Shown here: in pieces, positions 15,332 through 22,480 of the stretch | Layout of the letters: every line of letters starts with the position of its first letter | Position numbering within the stretch: position 1 is the stretch's first letter | NCBI GenBank assembly: GCA_964292295.1 | Contig: CAXYVC010000033.1 | Span: forward strand, 1 to 22,480 | Length of the DNA stretch: 22,480 bases | Origin: CAXYVC01 sp964292295 | GTDB lineage: Bacteria; Acidobacteriota; Holophagae; Holophagales; Holophagaceae | Direction of reading: 5' to 3' | Notes under the pieces: model-generated | What the model was told of the DNA's origin: nothing | Seen by the model: the letters and a program-made list of their open reading frames with translations, nothing else | Database searches by the model: none | Translations under genes and position numbers: made by a program

Positions 15332-17426
15332 AGGCCCTCCGCAGCCGCAGCGCGTTCAGCACCACCGTCAGGGAGCTCAGGCCCATGGCGGCACCGGCCA
15401 GCATCGGGCCCCCCAGGCGGTCGAGGAGGCCGGCGGCGGCCAGGGGCACCAGCAGGAGGTTGTAGCCGAAGGCCCAGGCGAGGTTCTGGGCCACCACACG
15501 CCGGGCGCGCAGGGAAAGGGCGTGGACCCTGAGCAGCGGAGCGAGTCCCTCGCGCAGGAGGTTCAGGGAGGCGGCGGCCTGGGTGGCCTCCAGGCCCGGC
15601 AGGCTGATGCCCGCATCCGCCTGGGCCAGGGCGGGCGCATCGTTCACGCCGTCCCCCACGAAGGCCACGATCCGTCCCTCCCCCTGGAGCTCCTGCACGC
15701 GGAGGCGCTTGGCCTCGGGGCTGCAGCCGCCCCGGGCCTCCGGAATGCCCAGGCGGGCGCCCATCCCCGCCGCGACCCCCGCCGCGTCTCCGCTGAGCAG
15801 GTGCAGGCGCAGGCCCCGCCGCCGCAGCTCCGCCACGGTGGCCGCGGCCTCGGGGCGCAGGGGGTCCGCCAGCATCAGCACGCCCAGCAGGGCCTCTCCG
15901 TCCGCCAGTCCCACGGCGGTGCAACCTTCGGGAACCACGGGCGCGGCAAAGCCCAGCCAGGCGGGATTGCCCAGGCGCAGGGTGCGCCCCTCCACCACCC
16001 CGCTCACGCCACCGCCGGGAACGCTCCGGAAGGCCTCCACGGACGGGATCTGCAGGCCTGCCGCGGCCTCGCGGATGCCCCTGGCGATGGGATGCTCGGA
16101 GCCCTGCTCCAGGGCCGCCGCGAGGCGCAGCAGCTCCGTGGACAGGGCCGTCTCCAGCGTGAGGACCTCCTGCACCCGGGGACGCCCCTCCGTGAGGGTG
16201 CCCGTCTTGTCCAGCACCAGGTCGGTGACCCGGGAGAGGCGCTGGAGGGCGCCCGCATCCCTCACCAGCAGCCCGTTCCGGGCCGCGCAGCCCAGGGCGG
16301 CGGCCATGGCCACGGGGGTGGCGAGCCCCAGGGCGCAGGGGCAGGCGATGACCAGCACCGTGACCGCGGGGCGCCAGGCCTGGGCGAGGCTCCCGGTGTG
16401 CAGCCACCAGCCCGCCAGCGTGAAAGCTGAGAGAACCAGGATGGCGGGGACGAAGACGGCGCTCACGCGGTCCACCAGATCCTGCACCGGCGCCCGGCTC
16501 CCTTGAGCCTCGGCCACCTGGGCGGCCAGACGCGCCAGCCAGGTCTTGCGCCCCGCGGCCTCCACGTCCACCACCAGCGCGCCGCCGTGGACCACGGCCC
16601 CGGCCACCACGGCGTCCCCGGGCCCCTTCGGCACCGGCAGGGGCTCGCCGGTCAGAAGGGCCTCCTCCAGCTCCGCCTGGCCCTCGCACACGCGGCCATC
16701 GGCGGGAATGGCCGTGCCGGGACGCACCAGCACGCGATCGCCCGGAAGCAGCGCCGCGCTGGGGACCTCCTCGAGGGAGCCGTCCGCCGCCAGCCGCAGG
16801 GCCATGGCGGGCGCCATCCGGAGCAGGGCCTCCAGGCTGTCCGTGGCCCGGTGCTTCGCCCGGGCCTCCAGATACTTGCCGGTGAGCAGGAAGGCCACCA
16901 GGCCCGCTGCGGCCTCGAAGGGCGGATGGGGCCGCCCGAGGCAGCCCTCCGCCAGGCCGAAGCCCCAGGCGCTGAGGCTTCCAAAGGCGATGAGCGTGTC
17001 CATGCTCGTCTCCCGCCGACGGGCCTGGGCCGCGGCGCGGGCCAGGAAGGGCCAGCCCGCGCCGAAGGCGCCCAGGGCCGCGAGAAGGGCCTGGAGGCGC
17101 CAGTCCAGGTGCAGGTGGAGCCCCGGCAGCATCCCCGCCATCAGCGGCAGGGCGCAGGCCCACGCGAGGCCCAGGCGCCACCGCGCGGACCGAAGCTCCG
17201 CGGCCTCCGCCTCCGGGTCCGCCCCGCGCTCCAGGCCGAAGCCACCGGCCTCCAAGGCCGCCGCCAGGGCCTCCTCCCGGTAGGTCGCGCCCGAGATGCG
17301 CGCTTCCTCGGTGGCCAGGTTCACCTGGGCCGCCTCCACCCCGGGCACCGCGGCCAGGATGCGCTCCACGCGCCGAACGCAGGCGGCGCAGTGCATGCCC
17401 GTCACCCGGTAGCTGCGGGGGGCCAT
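15330..17426 (-). CDS. copA: Copper-exporting P1B-type ATPase
   Basis: A 698-residue membrane ATPase with every key element: an N-terminal metal-binding domain (G-M-H-C-A-A-C, C13 and C16), the actuator T-G-E-P (259-262), the transmembrane metal site C-P-C (362-364), the phosphorylation motif D-K-T-G-T (406-410), the nucleotide-domain S-E-H-P-I-A (443-448) and G-D-G-V-N-D (591-596). The last helices carry Y-N (655-656) and M-G-L-S-S (681-685), the residues that mark Cu(I)-specific P1B-1 pumps, so monovalent copper or silver export from the cytoplasm is expected. It begins 6 nt after the stop of the small chaperone gene, with GAGGGC as Shine-Dalgarno. The length is normal for a single-HMA CopA. 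Confidence 0.95.
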   Translation of the reverse strand: MAPRSYRVTGMHCAACVRRVERILAAVPGVEAAQVNLATEEARISGATYREEALAAALEAGGFGLERGADPEAEAAELRSARWRLGLAWACALPLMAGMLPGLHLHLDWRLQALLAALGAFGAGWPFLARAAAQARRRETSMDTLIAFGSLSAWGFGLAEGCLGRPHPPFEAAAGLVAFLLTGKYLEARAKHRATDSLEALLRMAPAMALRLAADGSLEEVPSAALLPGDRVLVRPGTAIPADGRVCEGQAELEEALLTGEPLPVPKGPGDAVVAGAVVHGGALVVDVEAAGRKTWLARLAAQVAEAQGSRAPVQDLVDRVSAVFVPAILVLSAFTLAGWWLHTGSLAQAWRPAVTVLVIACPCALGLATPVAMAAALGCAARNGLLVRDAGALQRLSRVTDLVLDKTGTLTEGRPRVQEVLTLETALSTELLRLAAALEQGSEHPIARGIREAAAGLQIPSVEAFRSVPGGGVSGVVEGRTLRLGNPAWLGFAAPVVPEGCTAVGLADGEALLGVLMLADPLRPEAAATVAELRRRGLRLHLLSGDAAGVAAGMGARLGIPEARGGCSPEAKRLRVQELQGEGRIVAFVGDGVNDAPALAQADAGISLPGLEATQAAASLNLLREGLAPLLRVHALSLRARRVVAQNLAWAFGYNLLLVPLAAAGLLDRLGGPMLAGAAMGLSSLTVVLNALRLRRA

Positions 17427-17432
17427 GGGCGC

Positions 17433-17633
17433 TCAGCCCTCGGCCTGGACGGTCGCGGCGTAGCCCGCCGCGTCCAGGGCGGCCCGCAGCGCCTCCGGCG
17501 CCGCATGGCCCGTCACCACCGCGCGCCCCAGGCTCACCTCCGCCGCCTCCACGCCGGGAACGGCCTCCAGGGCCTTCCGCACGTGGGCCACGCAATGGGG
17601 ACAGCTCATGCCGTCGATGAGAAGGGTCAACAT
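17433..17633 (-). CDS. copZ: CopZ-like copper chaperone (single HMA domain)
   Basis: A 66-residue protein made of one heavy-metal-associated domain with the binding motif G-M-S-C-P-H-C (residues 8-14; C11 and C14) and the fold markers V-P-G-V-E-A-A-E-V-S-L. CopZ-type proteins carry Cu(I) in the cytoplasm and hand it to the N-terminal domain of CopA, which is encoded 6 nt downstream; the two HMA domains are visibly similar (V-P-G-V-E-A-A is shared). GGAGG six nt before the ATG at 17631-17633 fixes the start. A promoter-like sequence lies between this gene and the preceding HAD gene. Mercury or zinc specificity is less likely given the partner pump. Confidence 0.9.
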   Translation of the reverse strand: MLTLLIDGMSCPHCVAHVRKALEAVPGVEAAEVSLGRAVVTGHAAPEALRAALDAAGYAATVQAEG

Positions 17634-17668
17634 CGCCGCCTCCGCCAAGCCCCGGACCGGGCCGTTCC

Positions 17669-17696
17669 AGGATAGCCCGGCGCGGGCGCCGGTCAG
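17669..17696 (-). promoter_or_regulatory. Possible promoter of copZ-copA with a dyad in its spacer
   Basis: On the minus strand CTGACC (17691-17696) and TATCCT (17669-17674) are 16 nt apart, each matching its consensus at 4 or 5 of 6 positions. The palindrome at 17677-17692 lies between them, as an operator might, but the spacer is shorter than the 19-20 nt of MerR/CueR promoters. Confidence 0.3.
17677..17692 (-). terminator. Hairpin directly after the HAD hydrolase stop
   Basis: A perfect 6-bp GC stem (CCGGCG / CGCCGG) with a 4-nt loop starts at the base next to the stop codon. It may be a terminator for the HAD gene, an operator for copZ-copA, or both. There is no T-tract. Confidence 0.35.
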
Positions 17697-18346
17697 GCCG
17701 GGGCGCCGCGACGGGACAGGAGGCCCTCCACGGCCTCCACCAGGTGGCCCGCCTCCGCCTCGGGGTCCAGGAGGGGGTGCTCCCCGGGCACCGCATCCCC
17801 CACGCCCAGGAAGGGGATCCCGGCCTCCGCCGCGGCATCCCGGTCGTGGGGCCGGTCCCCCACGTAGAGATGGGGCGGTTCGTCCTGGTGCACGGCGCGG
17901 CGGATGAGCCCCGCCCGGTCGTGGTGCGGCAGGGAACCCAGCAGGGGAATGCGCGGATCCACCCCCAGCGCCCGCGCCTTGAAGGCCAGTACCCGTGGGG
18001 GATTCCCGCTCACCAGCCACACCGGAAGGCCCGCCCCGCGCAGGCGGGCCATGCCCGCCACCAGGCCCGCGTGCACCACGGGCTCCTGCCCGCCGGGGCC
18101 GTAGGCCGCCTCGAAGTGGGCCAGGCAGACGCGGTCGTAGGCCTCGTAGGCGTCCACCTCCAGGGGCGCGTCGAAGCGGTGGCGGTGCAGCTCGTCCACG
18201 ATCTCCCAGTCCGTGGAGCCCGCACAGGCCTTCAGCTCCGCCGCGCTGGGCTCCGCGCCCCAGAGCTCCCCGAGGGCCTTTCGCAGCAGGGCATAGCCGC
18301 TGCCGAAGAAGCCGAGGGTGCCGTCGAGGTCGAAGCAGAGGGGCAT
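17693..18346 (-). CDS. HAD-superfamily hydrolase (phosphatase-like)
   Basis: A 217-residue cytoplasmic HAD protein. Motif I is D-L-D-G-T at residues 6-10 (nucleophile D6, acid/base D8); motif II is V-S-G within L-V-S-G-N-P near 117; motif IV is V-G-D-R-P-H-D near 170. A helical cap is inserted after motif I, as in subfamily IA (phosphoglycolate phosphatase-like) enzymes. The substrate is probably a small phosphorylated metabolite but cannot be named. The ATG at 18344-18346 is chosen because motif I must lie near the N-terminus; AGGAT lies about 7 nt upstream. It is divergent from the next gene and precedes copZ-copA, with no clear functional tie. Confidence 0.87.
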   Translation of the reverse strand: MPLCFDLDGTLGFFGSGYALLRKALGELWGAEPSAAELKACAGSTDWEIVDELHRHRFDAPLEVDAYEAYDRVCLAHFEAAYGPGGQEPVVHAGLVAGMARLRGAGLPVWLVSGNPPRVLAFKARALGVDPRIPLLGSLPHHDRAGLIRRAVHQDEPPHLYVGDRPHDRDAAAEAGIPFLGVGDAVPGEHPLLDPEAEAGHLVEAVEGLLSRRGAPA

Positions 18347-18390
18347 GGCACCATCCTGCCGCAAAAGTCCCGGAGGGGTGGCACGGGCGC

Positions 18391-18396
18391 TATGCT
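18391..18396 (+). promoter_or_regulatory. Possible -10 box (TATGCT)
   Basis: TATGCT, preceded by GC, is the same GCTATGCT context as in the better-supported purF promoter. It lies 58 nt before the next plus-strand start. No good -35 is seen. Confidence 0.35.
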
Positions 18397-18453
18397 GGGG
18401 GCTGAAGGATCCCGTGGCCGCGTCCCCGCGGCGGGCATCCCGGAGCACCCTCC

Positions 18454-19056
18454 ATGGCCTTCCCGCGCATCGCCGCCCTGCTGCTGCTCGCCCTGAGCCT
18501 CCGCGCCCAGGCGCTGGAGTACCGCCTTTCCCTGCGCTTCCGCGGGGAGAGTTCGCGGGTGTCCACGCGCTTCCGCCTGCTCCCCACGGCCCCCCTCGTC
18601 ACCCGCAACCGCGTGCAGAAGCCCCGCATGGGGGGATGGCGCCTGGAAGCGGAGCAGCCGAAGGACGCCACCTTCAGCCAGGCCCGCGTCCTCGCCGGCA
18701 TCGAGCGCCTGCTGTACCTCTCCGGCCCTGCCCCCGGCGTCAGGCCCGCGAACTTCCACGTGCGCCTGGACGGCCACAACTGCCGCATCTGGAGCGTGGA
18801 GATCCCCGCCGGCGTGCAGGCGCACGCCTTCCTGGCCGAGCTGTACCCGGGCCTCCTGGCCCTCAGCTACTTCAGCGGCGTCTTTCCCGAGGGCGACCTG
18901 GAGGCCGCGGAGCTCCAGCTGGAGCGCGTCGGGATCAGCCCGCACACCGCCCCCGCGGAGGAGGGCCAGGCCCTCCTCGCCACCCTGCGCCGCCTGGCCG
19001 GAAGCCAGCGCCAGGCCTCCGCGGGCGCCGAGGAGGCCCTGGAGCGCATCCTGTAG
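18454..19056 (+). CDS. Exported protein of unknown function (200 aa)
   Basis: I do not recognise a family. A signal peptide is clear: basic residue, a run of Leu/Ala at residues 7-17, and A-Q-A-L near a likely cleavage site at residue 20. The mature protein begins with a beta-like, Arg-rich segment (Y-R-L-S-L-R-F-R-G-E), has a central stretch with a single Cys (H-N-C-R-I-W-S-V-E-I-P), then helical regions and a final Ala/Glu/Arg-rich helix that may be a coiled coil. A periplasmic location is expected. GGAG stands about 9 nt before the ATG at 18454-18456. A hairpin follows the stop and purF has its own promoter, so this is probably a one-gene transcript. Confidence 0.75.
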   Translation: MAFPRIAALLLLALSLRAQALEYRLSLRFRGESSRVSTRFRLLPTAPLVTRNRVQKPRMGGWRLEAEQPKDATFSQARVLAGIERLLYLSGPAPGVRPANFHVRLDGHNCRIWSVEIPAGVQAHAFLAELYPGLLALSYFSGVFPEGDLEAAELQLERVGISPHTAPAEEGQALLATLRRLAGSQRQASAGAEEALERIL

Positions 19057-19062
19057 CTGGGA

Positions 19063-19085
19063 CCGCGGTCACGACCCGGCCGCGG
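19063..19085 (+). terminator. Hairpin after the exported-protein gene
   Basis: Two CCGCGG arms, 6 bp, separated by 11 nt, start 6 nt after the stop. The first arm is inside a 10-bp palindrome (19061-19070). The structure ends just before the purF -35 box. No T-tract. Confidence 0.4.
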
Positions 19086-19089
19086 GACG

Positions 19090-19118
19090 CTGCCAAGGGC
19101 GGTGCGGGCCGCTATGCT
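19090..19118 (+). promoter_or_regulatory. purF promoter (-35 CTGCCA, -10 TATGCT)
   Basis: CTGCCA (19090-19095) and TATGCT (19113-19118) are exactly 17 nt apart and each matches the sigma-70 consensus at four of six positions. Transcription would start about 15 nt before the purF ATG, so the leader is too short for a purine riboswitch. A PurR-like operator was not seen. Confidence 0.55.
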
Positions 19119-19139
19119 TTCCTTTTAGGGGGGAGCCCC

Positions 19140-20507
19140 ATGCCCTTCAAGGACGAATGCGGCGTCTTCGGCATCTGGCCCGGACGCGAAGCCTCCCGTC
19201 AGGCCTACCTGGGCCTGTACGCCCTCCAGCACCGGGGGCAGGAGGCCGCCGGCATCTGCACCCGCCACGAGGGAGTCCTGCACCTCCACAAGGGTCAAGG
19301 CTACGTGGCCGACGTCTTCACGCCCGAGATCCTCGACCAGCTGCCCGGCGACGCCGCCATCGGCCACACCCGCTACTCCACCACCGGCGGCAACGTCGCC
19401 AGCGCGGCCCATCCCTTCCTGGTGGAGGGCCGCTTCGGCCAGCTCGCCCTCTGCCACAACGGCAACCTGACCAACACCGAGCGCCTGCGGGCGAGCCTCC
19501 TGGATGAGGGGCAGCTCTTCAGCAGCCCCAGCGACTCCGAGGTGATCCTGGCCCTCATCAACCGCGCGGAGGCGGACACCCTGGAGGGCGCCATCGTGGA
19601 GGCCCTGCGCCAGGTGGAGGGCGCCTTCAGCCTGCTCATCCTCTCGGAGGAGGCCCTCTTCGCCGTGCGGGACCCCCACGGCCTGCGGCCCCTGGCCCTG
19701 GGGAGCCTGGAGGGCGGCTGGGTGCTTTCGAGCGAGACCTGCGCCTTCGACCTGCTCGGGGCCCGCTACGAGCGCGAGATCGAACCTGGAGAGGTGCTCG
19801 TCCTCGGCGCCCGCGGCTCCCGCAGCCTCTTTCCCCGCGAGCCGGTGCAGGCGAAGCCCTGCGTCTTCGAGCACGTGTATTTCGCGCGCCCCGACAGCTA
19901 CGTCTTCAGCCGCAGCGTCCTGGCCACGCGGCGCGAGATGGGGCGCCGCCTCGCGGCGGTGCATCCGGTGGAGGCCGACTTCGTGGTGCCGGTGCCGGAC
20001 TCCGGGGTGCACGCCGCCCTGGGCTACGCCGAGGCCAGCCAGACCCCCTTCGAGTTCGGGCTGATCCGCAACCACTACGTGGGGCGCACCTTCATCGAGC
20101 CCAAGCAGAGCATCCGCTCCTTCGGGGTGAAGGTGAAGCTGAACCCCGTGCGCGACCTGCTGCGGGACAAGCGCGTGGTGCTGGTGGACGACAGCATCGT
20201 GCGGGGCACCACCAGCCGCAAGATCGTGCAGATGGTGCGCGAGGCCGGGGCCAGGGAGGTGCACCTGCGCATCTCCAGCCCGCCCACCACGCACTCCTGC
20301 TTCTACGGCATCGATACGCCCACCCGGGACCAGCTCATCGCCAGCCACAAGAGCGTGGAGGAGATCCGCGCCTTCATCGGCGCCGACACCCTCGCCTACC
20401 TGTCCCTGGGAGACCTGGAGACCTCGGTGAAGGATCCCGGCGGCTGCGGCTTCTGCTACGCCTGCTTCACGGGCGCCTACCCCATTCCCCCCGCCCCCCT
20501 CGGATGA
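19140..20507 (+). CDS. purF: Amidophosphoribosyltransferase
   Basis: A 455-residue enzyme catalysing the first committed step of purine synthesis (PRPP plus glutamine to phosphoribosylamine). The Ntn glutaminase domain opens with C-G-V-F-G; Cys7 is the nucleophile, so a six-residue propeptide (M-P-F-K-D-E) must be removed, as in Bacillus-type enzymes. Further glutaminase residues are G-H-T-R-Y-S-T-T-G and H-N-G-N-L-T-N. The PRPP loop is V-V-L-V-D-D-S-I-V-R-G-T-T near 343-356. Cysteines in K-P-C-V-F-E, T-H-S-C-F-Y-G and C-G-F-C-Y-A-C fit the four ligands of the [4Fe-4S] cluster of the B. subtilis class, which is oxygen-sensitive and absent from E. coli PurF. AGGGGGGAG precedes the ATG. The stop overlaps the next start (ATGA). 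Confidence 0.97.
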   Translation: MPFKDECGVFGIWPGREASRQAYLGLYALQHRGQEAAGICTRHEGVLHLHKGQGYVADVFTPEILDQLPGDAAIGHTRYSTTGGNVASAAHPFLVEGRFGQLALCHNGNLTNTERLRASLLDEGQLFSSPSDSEVILALINRAEADTLEGAIVEALRQVEGAFSLLILSEEALFAVRDPHGLRPLALGSLEGGWVLSSETCAFDLLGARYEREIEPGEVLVLGARGSRSLFPREPVQAKPCVFEHVYFARPDSYVFSRSVLATRREMGRRLAAVHPVEADFVVPVPDSGVHAALGYAEASQTPFEFGLIRNHYVGRTFIEPKQSIRSFGVKVKLNPVRDLLRDKRVVLVDDSIVRGTTSRKIVQMVREAGAREVHLRISSPPTTHSCFYGIDTPTRDQLIASHKSVEEIRAFIGADTLAYLSLGDLETSVKDPGGCGFCYACFTGAYPIPPAPLG

Positions 20508-20851
20508 CGCACCCGGCGGGCCCCTCGGGCACCTGCCAGACCGCCTTCGAGGACGGCCTGCGCTTCCTGGCCGCGGCCCTGGCCGTACCCGGGAACGACC
20601 GGGGCGCCTCCGCCGCCGTGAGCGCCGCCTGCGACGCCCTGCGCTGTTTCCTGGCGATCCTGGACACCGCAGCGGAGCGCCACCTGGCCGACCCCGAGGG
20701 GCGCGTGGCGCGCCTTCGCAACCAGTGCGCCGCCCTGCTCACCCTGCGCCAGGACCCCGCCAGTGCCGGACGGCACGCCGTGGAGGCGGCCCTCCTGGCC
20801 CGGGACGAGGCCGCTCGTCTGCTGCCGCGCCTGATCGTGCCGGAGGCCTGA
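20504..20851 (+). CDS. Small protein of unknown function coupled to purF (115 aa)
   Basis: I do not recognise a family. The ATG overlaps the purF stop as ATGA, so it is likely translated from the purF message by coupling. The product is Ala/Leu/Arg-rich and predicted to be all helical, apparently three or four amphipathic helices (residues ~14-28, 38-60, 65-83, 88-110), with cysteines at about 11, 43, 48 and 74. There is no signal peptide or membrane helix. The pattern recalls four-helix bundle proteins such as flagellar chaperones, but nothing specific supports that. It has the same codon style as its neighbours, and the overlapping start and downstream hairpins make it a credible gene. Confidence 0.75.
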   Translation: MTHPAGPSGTCQTAFEDGLRFLAAALAVPGNDRGASAAVSAACDALRCFLAILDTAAERHLADPEGRVARLRNQCAALLTLRQDPASAGRHAVEAALLARDEAARLLPRLIVPEA

Positions 20852-20869
20852 AGCCGAATGATCGCGGCC

Positions 20870-20929
20870 AGGCGTTGGCGGATCCAACGCCGTGGAGCGG
20901 CGCCGGGCCAGGGAGGGCCCAGGGCCCGG
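20870..20929. terminator. Two tandem hairpins between convergent genes
   Basis: The first is a perfect 8-bp stem (GGCGTTGG / CCAACGCC) with a 5-nt loop at 20870-20890. The second is a perfect 8-bp stem (GCCGGGCC / GGCCCGGC) at 20901-20929 with a 13-nt loop. They fill the gap between the purF-coupled gene and the end of cheB and could act on both strands. No T-tract. Confidence 0.55.
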
Positions 20930-20990
20930 CTTGGAACCGACCCGCGAGCCGCCATCGCTCGCCCGCAGCCCCCGTCGGAGCCCATCGGCT

Positions 20991-21008
20991 GCTTCACGGT
21001 TCAGAAGC
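20991..21008 (-). terminator. Small hairpin on the cheB stop codon
   Basis: A 5-bp stem (GCTTC / GAAGC) with an 8-nt loop that contains the cheB stop. Weak alone; its position matches the pattern at other gene ends. Confidence 0.2.
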
Positions 21009-22071
21009 GCACGCCGCCCTTCAGGATGGCGGCGGGCACCTGGGCGGGGGGGATGACCTCATCCACCCCGCCCAGCTTGATGGCCTCCTTCGGCATGCCG
21101 AAGACCACGCAGCTCGCCTCGTCCTGGGCCAGGGTGCGCGCGCCGGCCTCGTGCATCTCCTTGAGCCCCCGCGCGCCGTCGTCCCCCATCCCCGTGAGGA
21201 TGAAACCCGTGGCGTTGCGCCCGGCGTACTTCGCCACGGAGCGGAAGAGCACGTCCACGGAGGGCTTGTGGCGGTTCACCACGGGGCCGTCCAGCACGTC
21301 CACGTGGTAGTAGGCGCCGCTGCGCTTCAGGGCCATGTGGCGGCCCCCGGGGGCGATGAGCGCGCGGCCCGGGATCACGCGGTCGCCCTGCACGGCCTCG
21401 CGCACCTCGATCTCGCAGAGGTCGTCCAGCCGCTTGGCGAAGGCGGCGGTGAACTTCTCGGGCATGTGCTGCACGATCACGAGCCCCGGGCAGACCCGGG
21501 GCAGGCGCGTGAGCACCGCCTCCAGGGCCTGGGTTCCGCCTGTGCTGGTGCCGATGGCCACGATGCGCTCCGTGGTCTCGGTGAGGGAACCCGTGGGCGG
21601 CGGAAGGATCGCGTCCGCGCTGAGCTTGGGACGGTTGCCGAGCAGGTCCGCGGCCCCGGCCGGGGCGCTGCGAACCTTGGCCGCGGCCGCGGCCCGGCCG
21701 GTGCGCCCCATCTCCGCTGCGCTCTCCTCCCGGAAGCCCTTCCCGCCGGCCTTGGGCTTGGGCACCACCTCCACGGCTCCCGCCGCCATGGCCTCCAGGG
21801 TGGTGCTCGCCCCCTTCTCGGTGAGGCTGCTGCAGATCACCACGGGCGTGGGGCGCTCCGCCATCACCTTGCGCAAAAAGGTCAGGCCGTCCATGCGGGG
21901 CATCTCGATGTCCAGCACGATGACGTCCGGCCAGGCCACCTTCATCTTCTGCATGGCAAAGATCGGGTCGTTGGCCGCCACCACCTCGATGCCCGGCGCG
22001 GCGGACAGGATGTCCGACAGCACCTGGCGCACCACCGCCGAATCGTCGACCACCAGCACGCGGATGCTCAT
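21001..22071 (-). CDS. cheB: Chemotaxis protein-glutamate methylesterase/deamidase CheB
   Basis: A 356-residue two-domain response regulator. The receiver domain (1-~120) has D9-D10 and the phospho-acceptor D54 in V-L-D-I-E-M-P-R-M-D-G, T/S at C-S-S-L-T and K in P-K-P-K. A linker rich in Ala, Arg and Pro (about 107-165) leads to the methylesterase domain with the catalytic triad S176 (G-T-S-T-G-G-T), H202 (Q-H-M-P-E-K-F-T) and D298 (G-M-G-D-D-G). It removes methyl groups from chemoreceptor glutamates, resetting the receptors during adaptation. The ATG at 22069-22071 overlaps the cheD stop as ATGA, so the two adaptation enzymes are translated together. The rest of the che cluster presumably lies beyond the right edge. 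Confidence 0.96.
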   Translation of the reverse strand: MSIRVLVVDDSAVVRQVLSDILSAAPGIEVVAANDPIFAMQKMKVAWPDVIVLDIEMPRMDGLTFLRKVMAERPTPVVICSSLTEKGASTTLEAMAAGAVEVVPKPKAGGKGFREESAAEMGRTGRAAAAAKVRSAPAGAADLLGNRPKLSADAILPPPTGSLTETTERIVAIGTSTGGTQALEAVLTRLPRVCPGLVIVQHMPEKFTAAFAKRLDDLCEIEVREAVQGDRVIPGRALIAPGGRHMALKRSGAYYHVDVLDGPVVNRHKPSVDVLFRSVAKYAGRNATGFILTGMGDDGARGLKEMHEAGARTLAQDEASCVVFGMPKEAIKLGGVDEVIPPAQVPAAILKGGVRF

Positions 22072-22480
22072 GGAACCCGTCCTCCTGCCTGCAGGGCGAG
22101 CCCATCGCCCTGGCGCACGTACACTTCGCCCGTGGCCACCTCGAAGACCAGGCTCCGGTGGGTTCCGCCGCCGAGGTCCTCCGCCACCAGATGGAAGCCC
22201 AGCTGGCGCGTCAGGCGGCGCGCGGCCTCCACGTTGTCCTCGCACACGCTGCCCGAACCCGAGAACATCGCGCCCCCGCCGAAGAGCTTGGCCTGGAAGG
22301 CCGAGATCCGCGCCCCCGTGGCCAGGGCCTCCCGGATCATCAGGAGCAGGGCCTCGTCCGCGTACTTGCCGGAGAAGTGGTGGATCCGCTCGTGGGGGCG
22401 GGGCCCGAGCATGTAGTGGCACATGCCGCCGCGCCGCAGCTTGGGATGCCACAGGGTGATGGAGACGCAGCTTCCCAGCA
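22068..22480 (-). CDS. cheD: Chemoreceptor glutamine deamidase CheD (partial, runs off the window)
   Basis: At least 137 codons are present; the start lies beyond 22480. The first visible residues are L-G-S-C-V-S-I-T-L-W-H-P, containing the catalytic Cys of CheD, followed by G-G-M-C-H-Y-M-L with the conserved His. The later A-K-L-F-G-G-G-A-M-F and G-S-V-C-E-D-N motifs are also family features (K-x-F-G-G; I-G-x-x-N). CheD deamidates receptor glutamines to glutamates and, in some species, works with CheC or CheY as a feedback element. The missing N-terminus is probably some 25-40 residues. It lies directly upstream of cheB and overlaps its start by 4 nt. An internal ATG at 22424 is not the start, because the catalytic motif lies upstream of it. 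Confidence 0.93.
   Translation of the reverse strand, partial: LGSCVSITLWHPKLRRGGMCHYMLGPRPHERIHHFSGKYADEALLLMIREALATGARISAFQAKLFGGGAMFSGSGSVCEDNVEAARRLTRQLGFHLVAEDLGGGTHRSLVFEVATGEVYVRQGDGLALQAGGRVP

Noticed and set aside
14434..17838. 1134-codon open frame covering the sulfotransferase and the antisense frame of copA
   Set aside because: Only the last 283 codons are a recognisable protein. The rest is a low-complexity shadow of copA in another frame.
19119..19139. Possible purine riboswitch or attenuator before purF
   Set aside because: The promoter lies so close to the start that the leader would be only about 15 nt long.

Overview
The window is very GC-rich, densely coded chromosomal DNA. 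It has short intergenic gaps, strong Shine-Dalgarno sequences (GGAGG-like) and frequent ATGA/GTGA stop-start overlaps. The gene mix is comEA plus a pseudopilin, an HD-GYP protein with an N-terminal DUF3391-like region, Fe-S-type PurF, CheD-CheB, and a dicluster-ferredoxin-like protein. Together with -10 boxes of the TATGCT/TAGAAT type, this fits a free-living Gram-negative environmental bacterium. An Acidobacteriota of the Holophaga/Geothrix kind is my best guess, but that rests on gene content and style, not on a marker gene.

Region 1 (1-4154, all minus strand): comEA, a type IV pseudopilin, a headless paralogue of that pseudopilin, and radC form a tight competence/DNA-uptake-like operon. 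Downstream lie a membrane-anchored protein of unknown function, a MarC-family membrane protein, and a small exported protein.

Region 2 (4155-5655, plus strand): a comparatively AT-rich divergent spacer leads to an HD-GYP cyclic-di-GMP phosphodiesterase-type protein, with a 7-bp hairpin just before its start.

Region 3 (5665-8957, minus strand): a two-cluster ferredoxin-like protein, and a separate pair in which a cystathionine beta-synthase-like PLP enzyme is coupled by a GTGA overlap to an MFS transporter.

Region 4 (9046-12341, plus strand): a fadD-type acyl-CoA ligase, a TatD-family nuclease and a TcdA-type t6A dehydratase form an operon. Its 3' end was hit by an IS5-family (IS427-like) element. 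The element lacks a visible right end and its second ORF runs in frame into a piece of an IS481-type integrase (12312-13323).

Region 5 (13316-18346, minus strand): a DadA-like FAD oxidoreductase, a sulfotransferase, a copper P-type ATPase with its small metallochaperone, and a HAD hydrolase.

Region 6 (18454-20851, plus strand): a secreted protein of unknown function, then purF translationally coupled to a small unknown protein.

Region 7 (21001-22480, minus strand): cheB preceded by cheD, with cheD running off the window edge.

No rRNA, tRNA, CRISPR array or prophage was found. The observations most worth following are the headless pseudopilin duplicate in the competence-like operon, the chimeric insertion-sequence scar that rewrote the end of tcdA, and a recurring pattern of U-tract-less hairpins placed on the stop codons of operon-terminal genes but not of operon-internal ones.
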